A DNA stretch of 64,000 nt. Source: Selaginella moellendorffii. Lineage: Eukaryota > Streptophyta > Lycopodiopsida > Selaginellales > Selaginellaceae. A program made the position numbers and the translations under genes. This document shows positions 9,901 to 20,110 of this stretch, piece after piece (position 1 is the stretch's first letter; each line of letters starts with the position of its first letter). The notes beneath the pieces were generated by a model. It saw only the letters and a list, made by a program, of their open reading frames with translations. It was not told the DNA's origin and made no database searches. The stretch lies in contig NW_003314344.1 of assembly GCF_000143415.4 (NCBI RefSeq), positions 690,034 to 754,033 of the forward strand. The letters are read 5' to 3'.

Positions 9901-11318
9901 TCAGCTTCAGCTACACCTCCAGTAGCACCATTATCAGATCTATCCCCTGACTCGGGCCCAACACCGCCATCAGGCGCACTTGGGCACTGCTCCGTTTCTG
10001 CCATATTTTGTGAATATGTTAAGAGTAGTGGCATTTGTGGTTGTGGCAGTAATGGTAGTGATGACAATGGTTGCGCTGGTGGTGGTGATGACAATGGTTG
10101 CGCTGGTGGTGGTGATGATGGTGGCGGTGGTGGTGGTAATGGTGGTGATGACGGTGGTGGTGGTAATGGTGGTGATGAAGGTAAAGGTGGCGGTGCCGGT
10201 AATGGTGGTGGCGGTGGTGGCGGTGGTAATGGTGGTGGTGGCATCGATGGCGGTGGTGGGGGTGCATGTGGACTGGAGCTATGTGGTTGGGAAGACGGTA
10301 GAGTTGTCGCTGTGGAAATCTCTATCTGAAGGTCAACTTGATTGTCATCCTGGATCTCATCTTCCTCATGTCTTCTCCTTAATCCAACATCCTTNNNNNN
10401 NNNNNNNNNNNNNNNNNNNNNNNNNNNNNNNNNNNNNNNNNNNNNNNNNNNNNNNNNNNNNNNNNNNNNNNNNNNNNNNNNNNNNNNNNNNNNNNNNNNN
10501 NNNNNNNNNNNNNNNNNNNNNNNNNNNNNNNNNNNNNNNNNNNNNNNNNNNNNNNNNNNNNNNNNNNNNNNNNNNNNNNNNNNNNNNNNNNNNNNNNNNN
10601 NNNNNNNNNNNNNNNNNNNNNNNNNNNNNNNNNNNNNNNCTCGCGGGCTGTTGGCCTTGGCGCTTGGTGCGGGCGCCGGTCCGCCTCCAAGTGCCAAGGC
10701 CGGCTCGGGCAAAATGCCCGGGCCAGGCACTTGGCACGCACCGGCCTTGGCAATTGGAGGTGGGCCGGTTCGCTGGCGTACCGGCCCTCCTCCAAGCGCC
10801 AAGGCCGGCTCGCGGGCTGTTGGCCTTGGCGCTTGGACTTAGCTGGCTCGCACCAAATGCCCAGCGTGGGCATTTGGCGCAAGCACTTGGCGCCTTTGCC
10901 AGCCAAGCGCCTTGGCCAGCCTGCGTGGACTTGGCCGGCCCAGGCGGAGTGCCCAGCCAAATGCCCGGCCTGGGCACTTGGCAGCGGCGGTGTTGGGCAG
11001 CAGTGGCCCTAGGCAGCGCGGCGCTGGCGTGGCGTGGCGTTGGCACGGCAGCGGCGGTATGGCAGTGGCGGTGCTGGGGAGTGGCGGCACGGCAGCGGCG
11101 GCATGGCAGTGGCGGTGCTGGGCAGGCAGCACTGCGCTAAGCGTGGCATGGCAGTGGGCGGCGCTCGGCAGCCCTGGGCAGTGGCGGTGCTGAGCATGGC
11201 GTGGTGTGCGCAGCGTGGCGGCGCTGAGCATGGCATGGGCGCGGGGGCGCTGGGCGGGGAGGAGAGGGAGTGGAGGAGAGGGAGTGGAGAAGGAGGAAAA
11301 ACTTACTCTTGGCGGCAT
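6914..11318 (-). CDS. ParB/Srx-like domain fused to beta-class-like DNA methyltransferase (element A)
   Basis: A multi-exon gene read right to left, with exons about <10394-9328, 9278-9077, 9024-8823, 8771-8418, 8368-7953, 7901-7810, 7758-7312 and 7261-6914, plus a probable first exon 11318-11307 (ATGCCGCCAAGA then GTAAGT); the 5' part runs into the assembly gap. At least 1,040 residues are readable. In order: a long Pro-rich linker (about 10260-10080), a ParB/Srx-like motif IIDGNHRW (9465-9489), charged helical regions, an acidic linker with basic stretches (PRRKRA, PKRPRNRR) that may be nuclear signals, then the methyltransferase: FDMPDGLP in the place of motif IV (about 7560-7583) and a SAM-binding motif I, DCTAGSGS (about 7010-7040), near the C terminus. 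Motif IV before motif I is the beta-class order. A one-base indel near 8441 is needed to keep frame across the 8418/8368 junction. Catalysis is unproven because DPPY is absent. Confidence 0.7.
10395..10639. other. Assembly gap (245 Ns)
   Basis: A run of N bases. It falls between GC-rich repeats and the Pro-rich exon of the methyltransferase gene, so the 5' exon of that gene cannot be read. Confidence 0.99.
10640..11290. repeat. GC-rich repeat field with inverted repeats near the methyltransferase 5' end (element A)
   Basis: Repeated words such as gccttggcgcttgg and ccaagcgccaaggcc occur in both orientations. One clear hairpin is GGCCTTGGCGCTTGG (10653-10667) with CCAAGTGCCAAGGCC (10687-10701). 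Further on (11000-11280) the sequence becomes a ggcggtgctgggcagtggc-type simple repeat. It probably lies in the first intron, since a GTAAGT donor follows the ATG at 11318. GC content is far above the surroundings. Confidence 0.65.
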
Positions 11319-12124
11319 TCTGTTCCCGCAGTCACTCTCAATCTCCCGCGATACTTTCTGTAAAACCCTAACGCCGGCAGCTGCCCTAACCCTAATCTAA
11401 CTTTCATCACAGCCGTTCATCATGGATGCAGTAAATCTTCACTGTACAATAAATAATAAATCTAGCACTGTACAATTTCTATTCCGCCCTAGATTTGATC
11501 ACGTGACAAAGTCCTTTTGAATTGTAATTTAATAATGGAGGTGTGCTCTAATATGACTATGTCATAATGTGAAATAATGTCACAGACGCATGTGTTGAAT
11601 TGATCACAGTACGAAATTGTTAGAAAATATAAGATTATTAAATCGTAAGGTGTTATTTCCAAAGTAATGTATATAGATAATTTACTATAGGTGATAGATG
11701 GTAGTACAAAGATGGAATATATTTAAATGAGTTCAGAAGAATGTGATGATTTCTAGCTTTAATGAAGTACTGAAAATATGTACAATATTTAATTTATTTG
11801 GCAACAATTGGTTGATGGTAGATCCTAGAATAAAATCATTCCTATCTTTCATATTATGGCACATGCTTGACGTGATATTTCTTTCCATTCTACCAAAAGT
11901 TAGTGCATATAATAAATTTGAGTATGTTTTTGAATTCAATGTATATAGACTTTTAATATTGTACAACATAGTCCTATATACTTCATACAGAATTTATTAT
12001 AACAACATTATTCGATGTTAGATCCTAGAATAAAATCGCCCTATCTTTTCACATAATGGCATAGCACATGTGAGGTGACATTTCGTTATAAAAGTTCAAA
12101 GTTCCAAAACCTAAAGGCAACAAA
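11319..12124. promoter_or_regulatory. Shared divergent promoter region of element A
   Basis: About 800 bp separate the first codons of the methyltransferase gene (minus) and the transposase gene (plus). Next to the methyltransferase start there are telo-box-like AACCCTAA words (11364-11399). The rest is AT-rich and contains a degenerate 70-80-bp direct repeat at 11812-11890 and 12012-12090 (gatcctagaataaaatc...), 200 bp apart. No TATA box could be assigned confidently. Confidence 0.5.
11812..12090. repeat. Pair of direct repeats in the divergent promoter (11812-11890 and 12012-12090)
   Basis: Both copies share gatcctagaataaaatc followed by cctatcttt, an att/aatggc-aca word and a gtgacatttcgtt-like tail, at a 200-bp offset. 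The intervening sequence is unique and AT-rich. Confidence 0.6.
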
Positions 12125-15100
12125 ATGGAGGGCTTCCTTTTGCATTACCAAGATCACCCACCGCTTTCTATCTCCCAGAGTCTTATTTCAGAAAGTTTTC
12201 TTTGCCGACGTTTCGATCTTTCTCTCGGTTCTATTTCATTGGAAGCTGTGATTCGCAACAACATTGGTGTAGTTGAACGATCGGAGTTTCTTCTTTCGGG
12301 TGTAGGTGAAGGTGGACAACATTGGGATTTGCAACATTCCAAGTCGAAAGAGATTCGAGTTTTTGGATCTCCAATCAAAGTGCGAGGTTGTGATCCTGCT
12401 AAAGTGAATGTGAAGCAAGAGTCGGTCGTCATCATTTCTTCCTCTTCTAGTTCTAGTGGAGATGTTAGTCCAGTGCGAGCCAAGAATTTCCAAACTCCAA
12501 CTTCACTGATATTCCAAGCTGTTTGCAACGCTTTCCAGTTTTCCCGCCTCTCTATCGACGTGCATTCCTTTCTGCATAGGCTCGTTAGCGAGCTCCCTTC
12601 TACATACAATGGCAATATCTTCTTTGAACTACCACCTCTTGTCAGCTCAAAACGAAAGGGGATGGAGACGAAGCAGGATGTCCATAACTGGTGCAAGATC
12701 AAGACCACACATTTCCAGCATTTTGAAGGCACAGTGTCCATGGTTCATTGTGGTGGGTATTTGGATTGTGTGAATAAAGCATGCAATCAAGAGCGTGGTA
12801 AAAACTCCATATTTTTTTAAGGATCTGCAACCAATCCTCCCCTCTGTGACACCATTGGTGTTGGATTCAAGTGTCGATTTTGCAAGAATGCTCCATTGTG
12901 TCGTGCCATCTGCGGGGCCAAGATGTACTATTTTCTTCCACGGGATGGAGAGGTTGGTAGAGCTGCAGTACATATTGGCACGCACACACATCCAATGCAG
13001 GAAGGGATACAAAGGAGTTCAGTCAACCATTTCAAAGATGCAGTGCAGATAGAGACTGTGAGAAACTCATCTGCAACTCCGAAGCATGTTCAGAAGACAG
13101 TGCTCAAGGATTTTATTGCAAATACTTTACTTGATCCGGACTACAAGAATACTCAACTAGATGAGGCTAGCTTGCGGGAGTTACTACGACATGTGCAACC
13201 TGCAACTAGCCTTAGAAGGTATGAAAATATTATTACATACTTTTCAATAATATCTCTCTTACATTTTGTTTTATTTAGGATAAAGTCTTGGATGTGTGAA
13301 TCTCGAGAGGGGAAACTCCAATCAAAAATCGACTCAATCCTTGAACTAAAACGGACTTGTCCCTATGAGTTTATCCATGGGAGTTTATTTCCAGATCAAG
13401 TCGTTAGTGAGCAAGAGCGCCCCTTCGTTTTCAAAATGTCTACCATGGGCCCTGCCTCTGGTGTGGACCTTGTTTCCCGAATGGATATGTCTGGGTCGAG
13501 TGACCTTGCTAATGCATGGGTACATTTTGACCATATGGAGCGGGTGGCAGGTTGGACAACCATGGGAGCTCATGTGTATGATCCAAGGTAGTTTTTTTTC
13601 TCATTATCTTAAAATGGTTTTAAACATTGCACTTTTCACAGGCTACGTTGTAACTTGACAATTGCAACGGCAGAGTTTAAAGTACAAGACCAGATGGCTC
13701 AAGAAATATTTTGGAAGTCCCTCTCCGACATTGTATTGAAGCGGACTGGTAAGCCTGCCAACTTTCGCGGTTTCATGGCAGATGGGGCTGGGGCTAATTG
13801 GAATGGTGTCCGGGCAGTCTTTGGGAATGGTCTACCCCTAGAAGGTCGTGAGAGGACATGTGAGTTCCATTGGGCTCAGAGCCTAAACCAACACTGCCAC
13901 CTTATCAAGCCAGATTTCCAATTAGCATTTAAGGAGTTGTGCAAACAATGGCAAGCTGCACCTTCTGAAGAAGAGCATGAGGCAAAAGCAAACGAGATTC
14001 GAATGTGGTGGCGTGAAGATGGCCATACTGACGTAAGTTGTCTACCACAACTTGAGTCGTGGTTGGGGTGGTGGGAAGTTAGAATGTTCCAATGGGGACA
14101 TCACTCTTTTCAGGTTGGTTTTTCTTTTTTTCCTCTCTTTTTATTGCTTTTTAATATCATCTTTTTATAAGGATCAACCACTTGAGGATCTTGCATACAC
14201 CCCAACTGTGAATCTCTTAGAGAGTAAACATTGGAGCTGGCGTTCCTCTGAGGCAGGGAAAGGGAAGATGAGTCTATATGAAGCATGTCTATCAGATTTG
14301 ATACGCGCTGTAGAGCAGTCTTCAAAAGCTTTGGCATTTGAGGAAGGAAGATACATGGGAACAGGACCTTCGGTTGAGATGTTACACGATCGGATGAAGA
14401 AGAAAGTGACTCCACCAGCACGAACAATAGCAACTGCAGTGGAGGAAGTGGTCCGCGGCACATCTATGGAGTACACTCCTCGGGCTTCTATTGGTGATAT
14501 GAAGACCGTCCGCTCAAAGCGTCGATTTTCTTTTGCTGGTGAAGATGTTGGCACGGATCTTGGAGCAAAAAGCTCTCACAAGCCTGATGTTGAGTATCAT
14601 TCTGCTCCAAGACATCGCCCCAGAACCGAACCACCTCAAGTGGCTGATGAAGAAAGTGCATCACAGCAGGTTGAAATTGCTTATCGTAGTGTGGAGCCGA
14701 AGCAATGGGCAATCCGTCGAGTGCCAGCGAAATCAAATGTAAGGTGTGTGGGGATGCTTCCAAGGGGCAAGTGTTGGGCTTGGATCCGTGGTGAAAAATC
14801 TGCTTCTGTTCCAGCCCCATGTTTCTATGGGGAACGAAAGCAAGCAGGATTTTCAAGATGGTGCTGGCTATATTGTTGCAACACCGACGCCAACCATACG
14901 AAGCAGCTTGAAGACACTATAGTGACTAAACCTGATGCAGTACCTAAAGAATGGCCGGTTGCTAATGGGGTCGCGCTCACCTCGGATGAGATTGAAAACC
15001 TTGAGAAATTTGGTTTTAATCTTGAGAGGAGAGTTGGAGACATGAGTGACAGGAGCAGGACTATTCCTACAGAGATGCACAGGAGGCCAGCACGAAAAGG

Positions 15101-15449
15101 TAAAGCAGTTAAATTTATTGGTACCGTCTCCAAGCAGAAGCAAGGTAAAATAAACTTGGCTCAAACACTTGAGTGTGAGATTCTCTCCACGAAGTACATC
15201 ACTGCGCTTGCAAAGGAGTACATAGTCAAAACAGAAGGTGGAGAGTACACAATTGCCATTCACGACTTTCCTTCTTGCACATGTCCAGACTTTATGAAGC
15301 GCGAGGAACATGGGAAGGCATATGCTCCTTGCAAGCATATGTACTACATCTTCATCAACATCTTGCACCAGGATCCTAAAGTGGATATTCATATACACCA
15401 AGCAAGCCTTACTATTGCTGAGTTGCAAAAAACTTTTGGAGCTAATTAG
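12125..15449 (+). CDS. MULE-type transposase with N-terminal zinc finger and SWIM domain (element A)
   Basis: Four exons fit consensus splice sites: 12125-13218, 13279-13587, 13642-14113 and 14172-15449, giving about 1,050 codons. The frame is open except for one TAA at 12818-12820, where the relative in element B has a Glu codon. In order: a Cys/His cluster ending in THTHP (about residues 204-290), reminiscent of WRKY/GCM1-type fingers of plant MULEs; the RNase-H-fold transposase core with MGAHVYDPRLR, FMADGAGAN (about residue 514) and RERTCEFHW; and a SWIM finger (CTCPDF...CKHMYYIF, about residues 990-1012). It would cut and join element ends in the nucleus. The gene is divergent from the methyltransferase gene. 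The single stop may make this copy inactive unless suppressed or an assembly error. Confidence 0.8.
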
Positions 15450-15540
15450 ATTTCTCCAACACTATCGATGTTTATTCCCCTTCAATAAAACTTATTATAC
15501 TTTATATAATTAATACAAATGTGCTTTTTCATTTCACTTT

Positions 15541-15993
15541 TCATTTTATATGCTTCCGAGTGTTCTTCTCGCAATACTGCCCATAGTACTCGTGTGTCTC
15601 CATTTCTGTCTTTACCATCTCAAAAAAGATTTCATGGTAGTCTTTCGGGTGCGTGATGTTGCAGTGTGTCGCAAGAGCATATATACCATCATACTGATCA
15701 TTGCCATTGTTTCCACCAGACGCTAGAAAACATACGGGGCACTTCTTGAAAGTGGCAGAATTGCATTTTTCTAAAACAAGTAAGAGGGCATTCTTTTTCA
15801 CCCAATTTGTTGCACCCTCTGTCATTGCATTTATCTCCAACTCATGATCACTATCCTCACTATCCTCTCTTTCATTCTCTTGTGTGATTTGGTTATGCTG
15901 TGCAATGGGATAGTTATTGCATCTCCTAGCCCTTGAGCCCTGGGAAGAAAGATTGTGAGAGTTAAAATTACCAACACTAGAACCCATAGACAT
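15541..15993 (-). CDS. Element A accessory Cys/His protein 3
   Basis: A 150-aa intronless frame starting at ATG 15993 and ending about 90 bp from the transposase stop, in convergent orientation. The N-terminal part is Ser/Asn rich with an acidic patch (EREDSEDSDHELE). The C-terminal part has CPVC, then ALATHCNITHP about 24 residues later, and a METHEYYGQY block matching the THSYYDFM block of the proteins at 5112 and 5925. It is therefore a divergent member of the same element-borne family. The function is unknown. Confidence 0.6.
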   Translation of the reverse strand: MSMGSSVGNFNSHNLSSQGSRARRCNNYPIAQHNQITQENEREDSEDSDHELEINAMTEGATNWVKKNALLLVLEKCNSATFKKCPVCFLASGGNNGNDQYDGIYALATHCNITHPKDYHEIFFEMVKTEMETHEYYGQYCEKNTRKHIK

Positions 15994-16471
15994 TTGTGGG
16001 TGTATTTCCCTTTTTTCGAATGAGAGTGTGAATGAAGATCTATAAATTCTAAACAGTATGCTACGACAAACCCCTCAAGAATGTATTCTACAAAGAACCA
16101 AGTCTTTCTTTTATATGCAATAAGCTTACATCAACGGTTATTTTTTTTCCTTTCAAACGGTTATATGGCTTCACATAGAATCTTATTTCAAATTTAATAA
16201 TTTTTTAATTCTGACAAACCTAACATTTACTAGCCAAAAAGCATAGAGTACAAATTTAAAGAAGTGACAAGAATACTCTTTTTTCAAACATTTTATTTTA
16301 TGTTCTAACAAATGTCCCTATCATTGCATGTAGTAAATATTTAAATTATTAGAACAAAATGTGTTCTTTAGAACATTTTTATCTATATAATATATAGAGA
16401 GTTATTAAATTATTAGGTTCGCCATAACCTTAAAATTTTAAAATTTATAATGTTTGTACTAAATTACAATT

Positions 16472-16535
16472 GAAAATTGAGCTCAACTCGTGAGCTCAAC
16501 TCTTCAACTCGTGAGCTCAAGTATGGTCCGCGCCC
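16472..16535 (-). repeat. Right terminal inverted repeat of element A
   Basis: Read on the minus strand it starts GGGCGCGGACC and continues with three GAGCTCA words, the inverse counterpart of 4017-4066. Confidence 0.7.
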
Positions 16536-16544
16536 CCTATATTG
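16536..16544. repeat. Target-site duplication, right copy, of element A
   Basis: CCTATATTG, identical to 4008-4016. It lies only about five bases from the left end of element B, so A inserted right beside B. Confidence 0.85.
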
Positions 16545-16549
16545 AGCCC

Positions 16550-16610
16550 GGGTAGGTTTTGAGCTAATGAGCTCACAAGCTGAGTTCATGAGTTGAGCTC
16601 ATAACTTCTC
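16550..16610 (+). repeat. Left terminal inverted repeat of element B
   Basis: GGGTAGGTTTTGAG followed by TGAGCTCA words (16569, 16591). It pairs with the inverse of 25705-25730. Confidence 0.65.
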
Positions 16611-16744
16611 AAATACAAGGAAAACATTAGTTCGTCTTGAACCAACATCTTTTCATTTTTCAAATTTTGATTTAATCTATATTTCCAAATAAATTTGATC
16701 AATAAAATATAAATATAAATATAGATCCAAACACTAAAAGCGAT

Positions 16745-19700
16745 TTAGAAACACTTCTCAAGCTTTGCAGTTGTAAAGCTTGCCTGATGGATATAATGGT
16801 TGACCTTAAAATCTTGATTTAGTTCCTGCATAAAAATGTAATAAATATGCTTGTAGGTTAAATATACCTTTCCCCTATTCTCCCTTTGTGTAAAATTTGG
16901 ACAAGTATAGAATGGATTTTTGCAGATTCTGATAATGTAGCTTGTACCCTTTGATGACTCAGTCACAACAACAAACTCCTTAACCACGACACTGATGTAA
17001 TTTATCCTTGTGATTGTGCATTTCAACTCCTTTGCCAGCTAGACTTTCTCTTGTGCACCTTTTGAAATGGAAGACCTATATTGTATAGCCTTCCCATTTC
17101 TAGTTGGTCGTATATGCCGATTTAGTGTTGACATTGGTGGCATAGCAGTATCAATAGTAACATTTGAGGAAGTCTTCAGCTTGAAATCAACTTTCTCCAA
17201 ACTTTCAATCTCTTTTTTCAAAAGATTACAGCTTCACTCAATTGGCCACTCCTCTGGCACAGAATTTGGCTTTGAGATAATTGAGCTATGGATCTGGTTT
17301 GTATGAGTAACATCAGTCCCACAATAATAATTCCAACTTGATTGGCAGCACTTTACCCCTAGATCTCGACAACCCCAGAAACATGGTACTGCTGAAGAAC
17401 TTGAACTTGAGTGCACAAATGCAAGACATTGGCCTCAACTCCCAATCATTCCGGAGCAACGCACATTACTCTTGGTATTGACTCTTCGAATTGCCCAGTT
17501 GATATGAGAAACTGGCTCACAAGCAATAATCTTCTCAACCTCTGACACTGGATTTACTTGTGTAACAATTGGCACTTCCTCCACTCCATGTTCTTTAGTT
17601 CTTCTTTAGTGTCATAGAATAGAATGGTAATCAAACTCTAGACGGTGAGAGCTAGAAGGAATGATGTTGGGCCCATCAAATGTCTGTCGACGCTTTAAAC
17701 AGGCTATCTTCATGTCCCCAAGTGGTTCATAACTTGATTCCATAGGAGTTCCAGTAACAACTTCCCCACCATCTTAGATATTGACCCTGCTACTGGTGTT
17801 GTCCTTCTACCAACCCGCTCTTGAAGTTTGTCTAAGTTTGGACTTGTACTAGCAAACCTTGCTTCCTGTGTAGCCAAAGTTTTTGATGACTGCTTAAGAG
17901 ATCTAGTGAGGTCAAAGAGTGTAGCTTCATAGAGGGACACTTTTCCTTTCCCTACTTCGGAAGCTCTCCAACTCCAATGTTTTCTCTCAGAGAAATTAAT
18001 TGTTGGTGTAAGTGCAATGTTGTCAAGTTGTTGATCCTAGGAAAAATGCAGCATTTAAATGTGGCAAAAACAGAAAATGAGAGAAAACTTATATAGAGAA
18101 TATAATGGCCCTATTGAAATATTCAAACTTCCCACCATGCAAGCCAACACTCCATTTGTAGAAGGTGTTTAATTGGCATTTTGTCTCTTTCACGCCACCA
18201 TATGCACATCTCATTTGCTTTTGCTTCGTGCTCCTCTTTAGTTGGTGCATCCATCCATTCCCGACAAAGCTACTTGAACTCGTGATGGAAGCTAGACTTG
18301 ATGCATCGACAATGTTCATTGATGTTCTTTGCCCAATGAAACTCACAACTCTTCTCTTTACCTTGTAATGACTAACTTTTATCACCTCCAAATACTTGTC
18401 ATACAGCCAACCAATTAGCACCAGTAGCATCTGCCATGAAACCACGGAAGTTGGGTTTCTTCCTGATTTGTTGTTCAATAACCTTAGACATACATGTCCA
18501 AAAGACGGTTTGTGCTGGGAAATCTTGAACCTTGAATTCAACTATAGCTATAATTAAGTTGCACTGCAATCTATAGAAGGAATGGTTATAATGTAAATCG
18601 GTATAGAATCCTTAAAAAATGAATAATCACTTATTTGTGATCATAAATATGAGCTCCCATTGTTAACCAACCTAAAACTCATTCCATATAGTCAAAATGG
18701 ATTCAAGAATTAACCAAGTCCCTGTCTCCATCCATATCCATTTGTTGTACAAGGTCCACACTAGAAGCAAGACTAAGGGTGGACATCTTAAAGATGAAAG
18801 AGCATTGATTATTTGAAGTCATTTGGCCAACGAACAAACTCCCATGAATAAATTCATAAGGACATTTTCTTTTTAACTTCAAAATTGCATCCACATCAGA
18901 TTAAAGTTTTCTCACATCTAGTTCTTTTCTACAAAAAAAAAAGAGCGTTTCTAGTGACAAAGTAGAGTTAGTATTAACTTAACCTATTTAAATTTGTCAT
19001 AGGTTCTATATTTCGAAGCAAGTCCTTCAAGCTGTTCTCCATGAACTCTTTTTCACTATCAACTTGTAACAATGTGTCCACCACATAGTCCTTTAGTATA
19101 GACTATTGAACACATTTTGGAGTTGCGGCACTTTTCTTCCCAGTCTCTATAGTAACAACAACCTTCAAATTGCGAAAAGAATCATGGCAGATTCCTTCCT
19201 CTATTGCGTGTTGGTGGTATCCAACATGCCTTGCTACTCTGCCTAAACATCCATCATGTGGAAGAAAATAATACATTTTCGCATCGCAACATGCTTGACA
19301 CATAGGTGTTGCCCTACATTTGCAACATCTAAACCCTGTAGCAACCTCATCACACCTAGAGGGATTGATTGCTGAGCCTTCAAAGAAACACATATTCTCA
19401 TGATCAAAAATGCATTTCTCTGTGACACACTGAACCTGTCCACCACAATGGACTATGGACATAGATCCGTCGAAATGGGAGAAGTGGGTCGTCTTTACTC
19501 TACATCAATTATGTGGATCAAGACGCGTCTCCATGCCCCTCTTCCTACTTGATAAATTGGCAAATGAAAATTCAAAGAATATATTCCCATTATAGGAAGA
19601 TGGAAGCTCCTCACCTCTCATGTACTGGAACCCCTTCAATTCCAACTGTAATGATTGAGATTGCCAAAATGCCTTATCCACCGCTTCAAAAACTAGTCCA

Positions 19701-20110
19701 GAAGGAATGCACTTACTTGTCTGAGAAGCTATGTCGGGAAGCTCATCTTCTTCACTTTTGCCACTGGAGAGAATAACAACTTCATCCTTCACTCCTTGCA
19801 CAGTTGGCTATGAAACTGACGCACTCTCCTCTGCTCGCTTTAGAGATTCTATAACTAGAATCTCTTGACCTATACATCTATCAAAATCCCACCGAATCCC
19901 ATTTTCTCCCACACCACTGTCGAGAAGAATGGATTTTTCTATCTGATTATCCTTATCCCGATATACATTCTCCAAATTAATTGATCTCGGCTTCAACTTG
20001 AATCTTTTGCAGAGGAAGCTCTCTCCTATAGCATTCTTAGAAAAAACAATTGGAGGTTCTTGATCGAACTTCAAATAGAATTCTCTTATATCTTCTCTTT
20101 GCTCAACCAT
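16745..20110 (-). pseudogene. MULE-type transposase pseudogene (element B)
   Basis: Read from ATG 20110, the translated fragments follow the element A transposase throughout: the N-terminal FLCKRFKLKPRSI block, PSSYNGNIFFEF, the Cys/His cluster with CDAKMYYFLP (about 19250), FIHGSLF, the transposase core, and a C-terminal SWIM-like segment in which the first Cys of the CxC pair is replaced (YTCPNF, about 16890). In-frame stops (for example near 19808 and 19502) and several frame changes break it. A splice junction near 18990 corresponds to the first intron of the element A gene. It is an inactive, older relative; overall similarity is moderate, so A and B are separate lineages rather than recent duplicates. 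Confidence 0.8.

Larger units (their letters stand above)
4017..16535. mobile_element. Element A: 12.5-kb Mutator-like transposon carrying a ParB-methyltransferase gene
   Basis: The element is delimited by an exact 9-bp duplication on both sides (4008-4016 and 16536-16544) and by inverted termini that both start GGG, have GGTCC or GGACC close to the end, and continue into repeated TGAGCTCA words. Inside are a MULE-type transposase (plus strand), a divergently transcribed ParB/Srx plus DNA methyltransferase gene (minus strand), three related small Cys/His proteins and one further short frame. The perfect duplication implies a fairly recent insertion, yet the transposase has one stop codon and the methyltransferase gene one apparent single-base indel, so this copy may already be non-autonomous. 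Flanking and internal structure is seen directly; superfamily membership is inferred from the duplication length, SWIM motif and transposase motifs. Confidence 0.85.

Noticed and set aside
10019-10329. Long plus-strand and minus-strand frames rich in Gly, Val or His
   Set aside because: They are other-frame readings of the CCACCG-type repeat coding for the Pro-rich linker of the methyltransferase gene.
10640-11363. Several overlapping Ala/Gly/Arg-rich frames near the gap
   Set aside because: They follow GC-rich repeats in all frames, cross the N run, and show no domain or splice support.
12796-12869. A short intron that would remove the TAA in the element A transposase
   Set aside because: The corresponding sequence is coding in element B and contains Cys residues of the zinc cluster, so removing it would damage the domain; the stop is more likely a mutation or error.
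12125-15449. KDZ (Kyakuja/Dileera/Zisupton) transposase, which can also carry SWIM fingers and DNA-modification genes
   Set aside because: The core motifs (MADGAGAN, CEFHW) and the 9-bp duplication fit MULE better; typical KDZ signatures were not seen. A profile search would decide.
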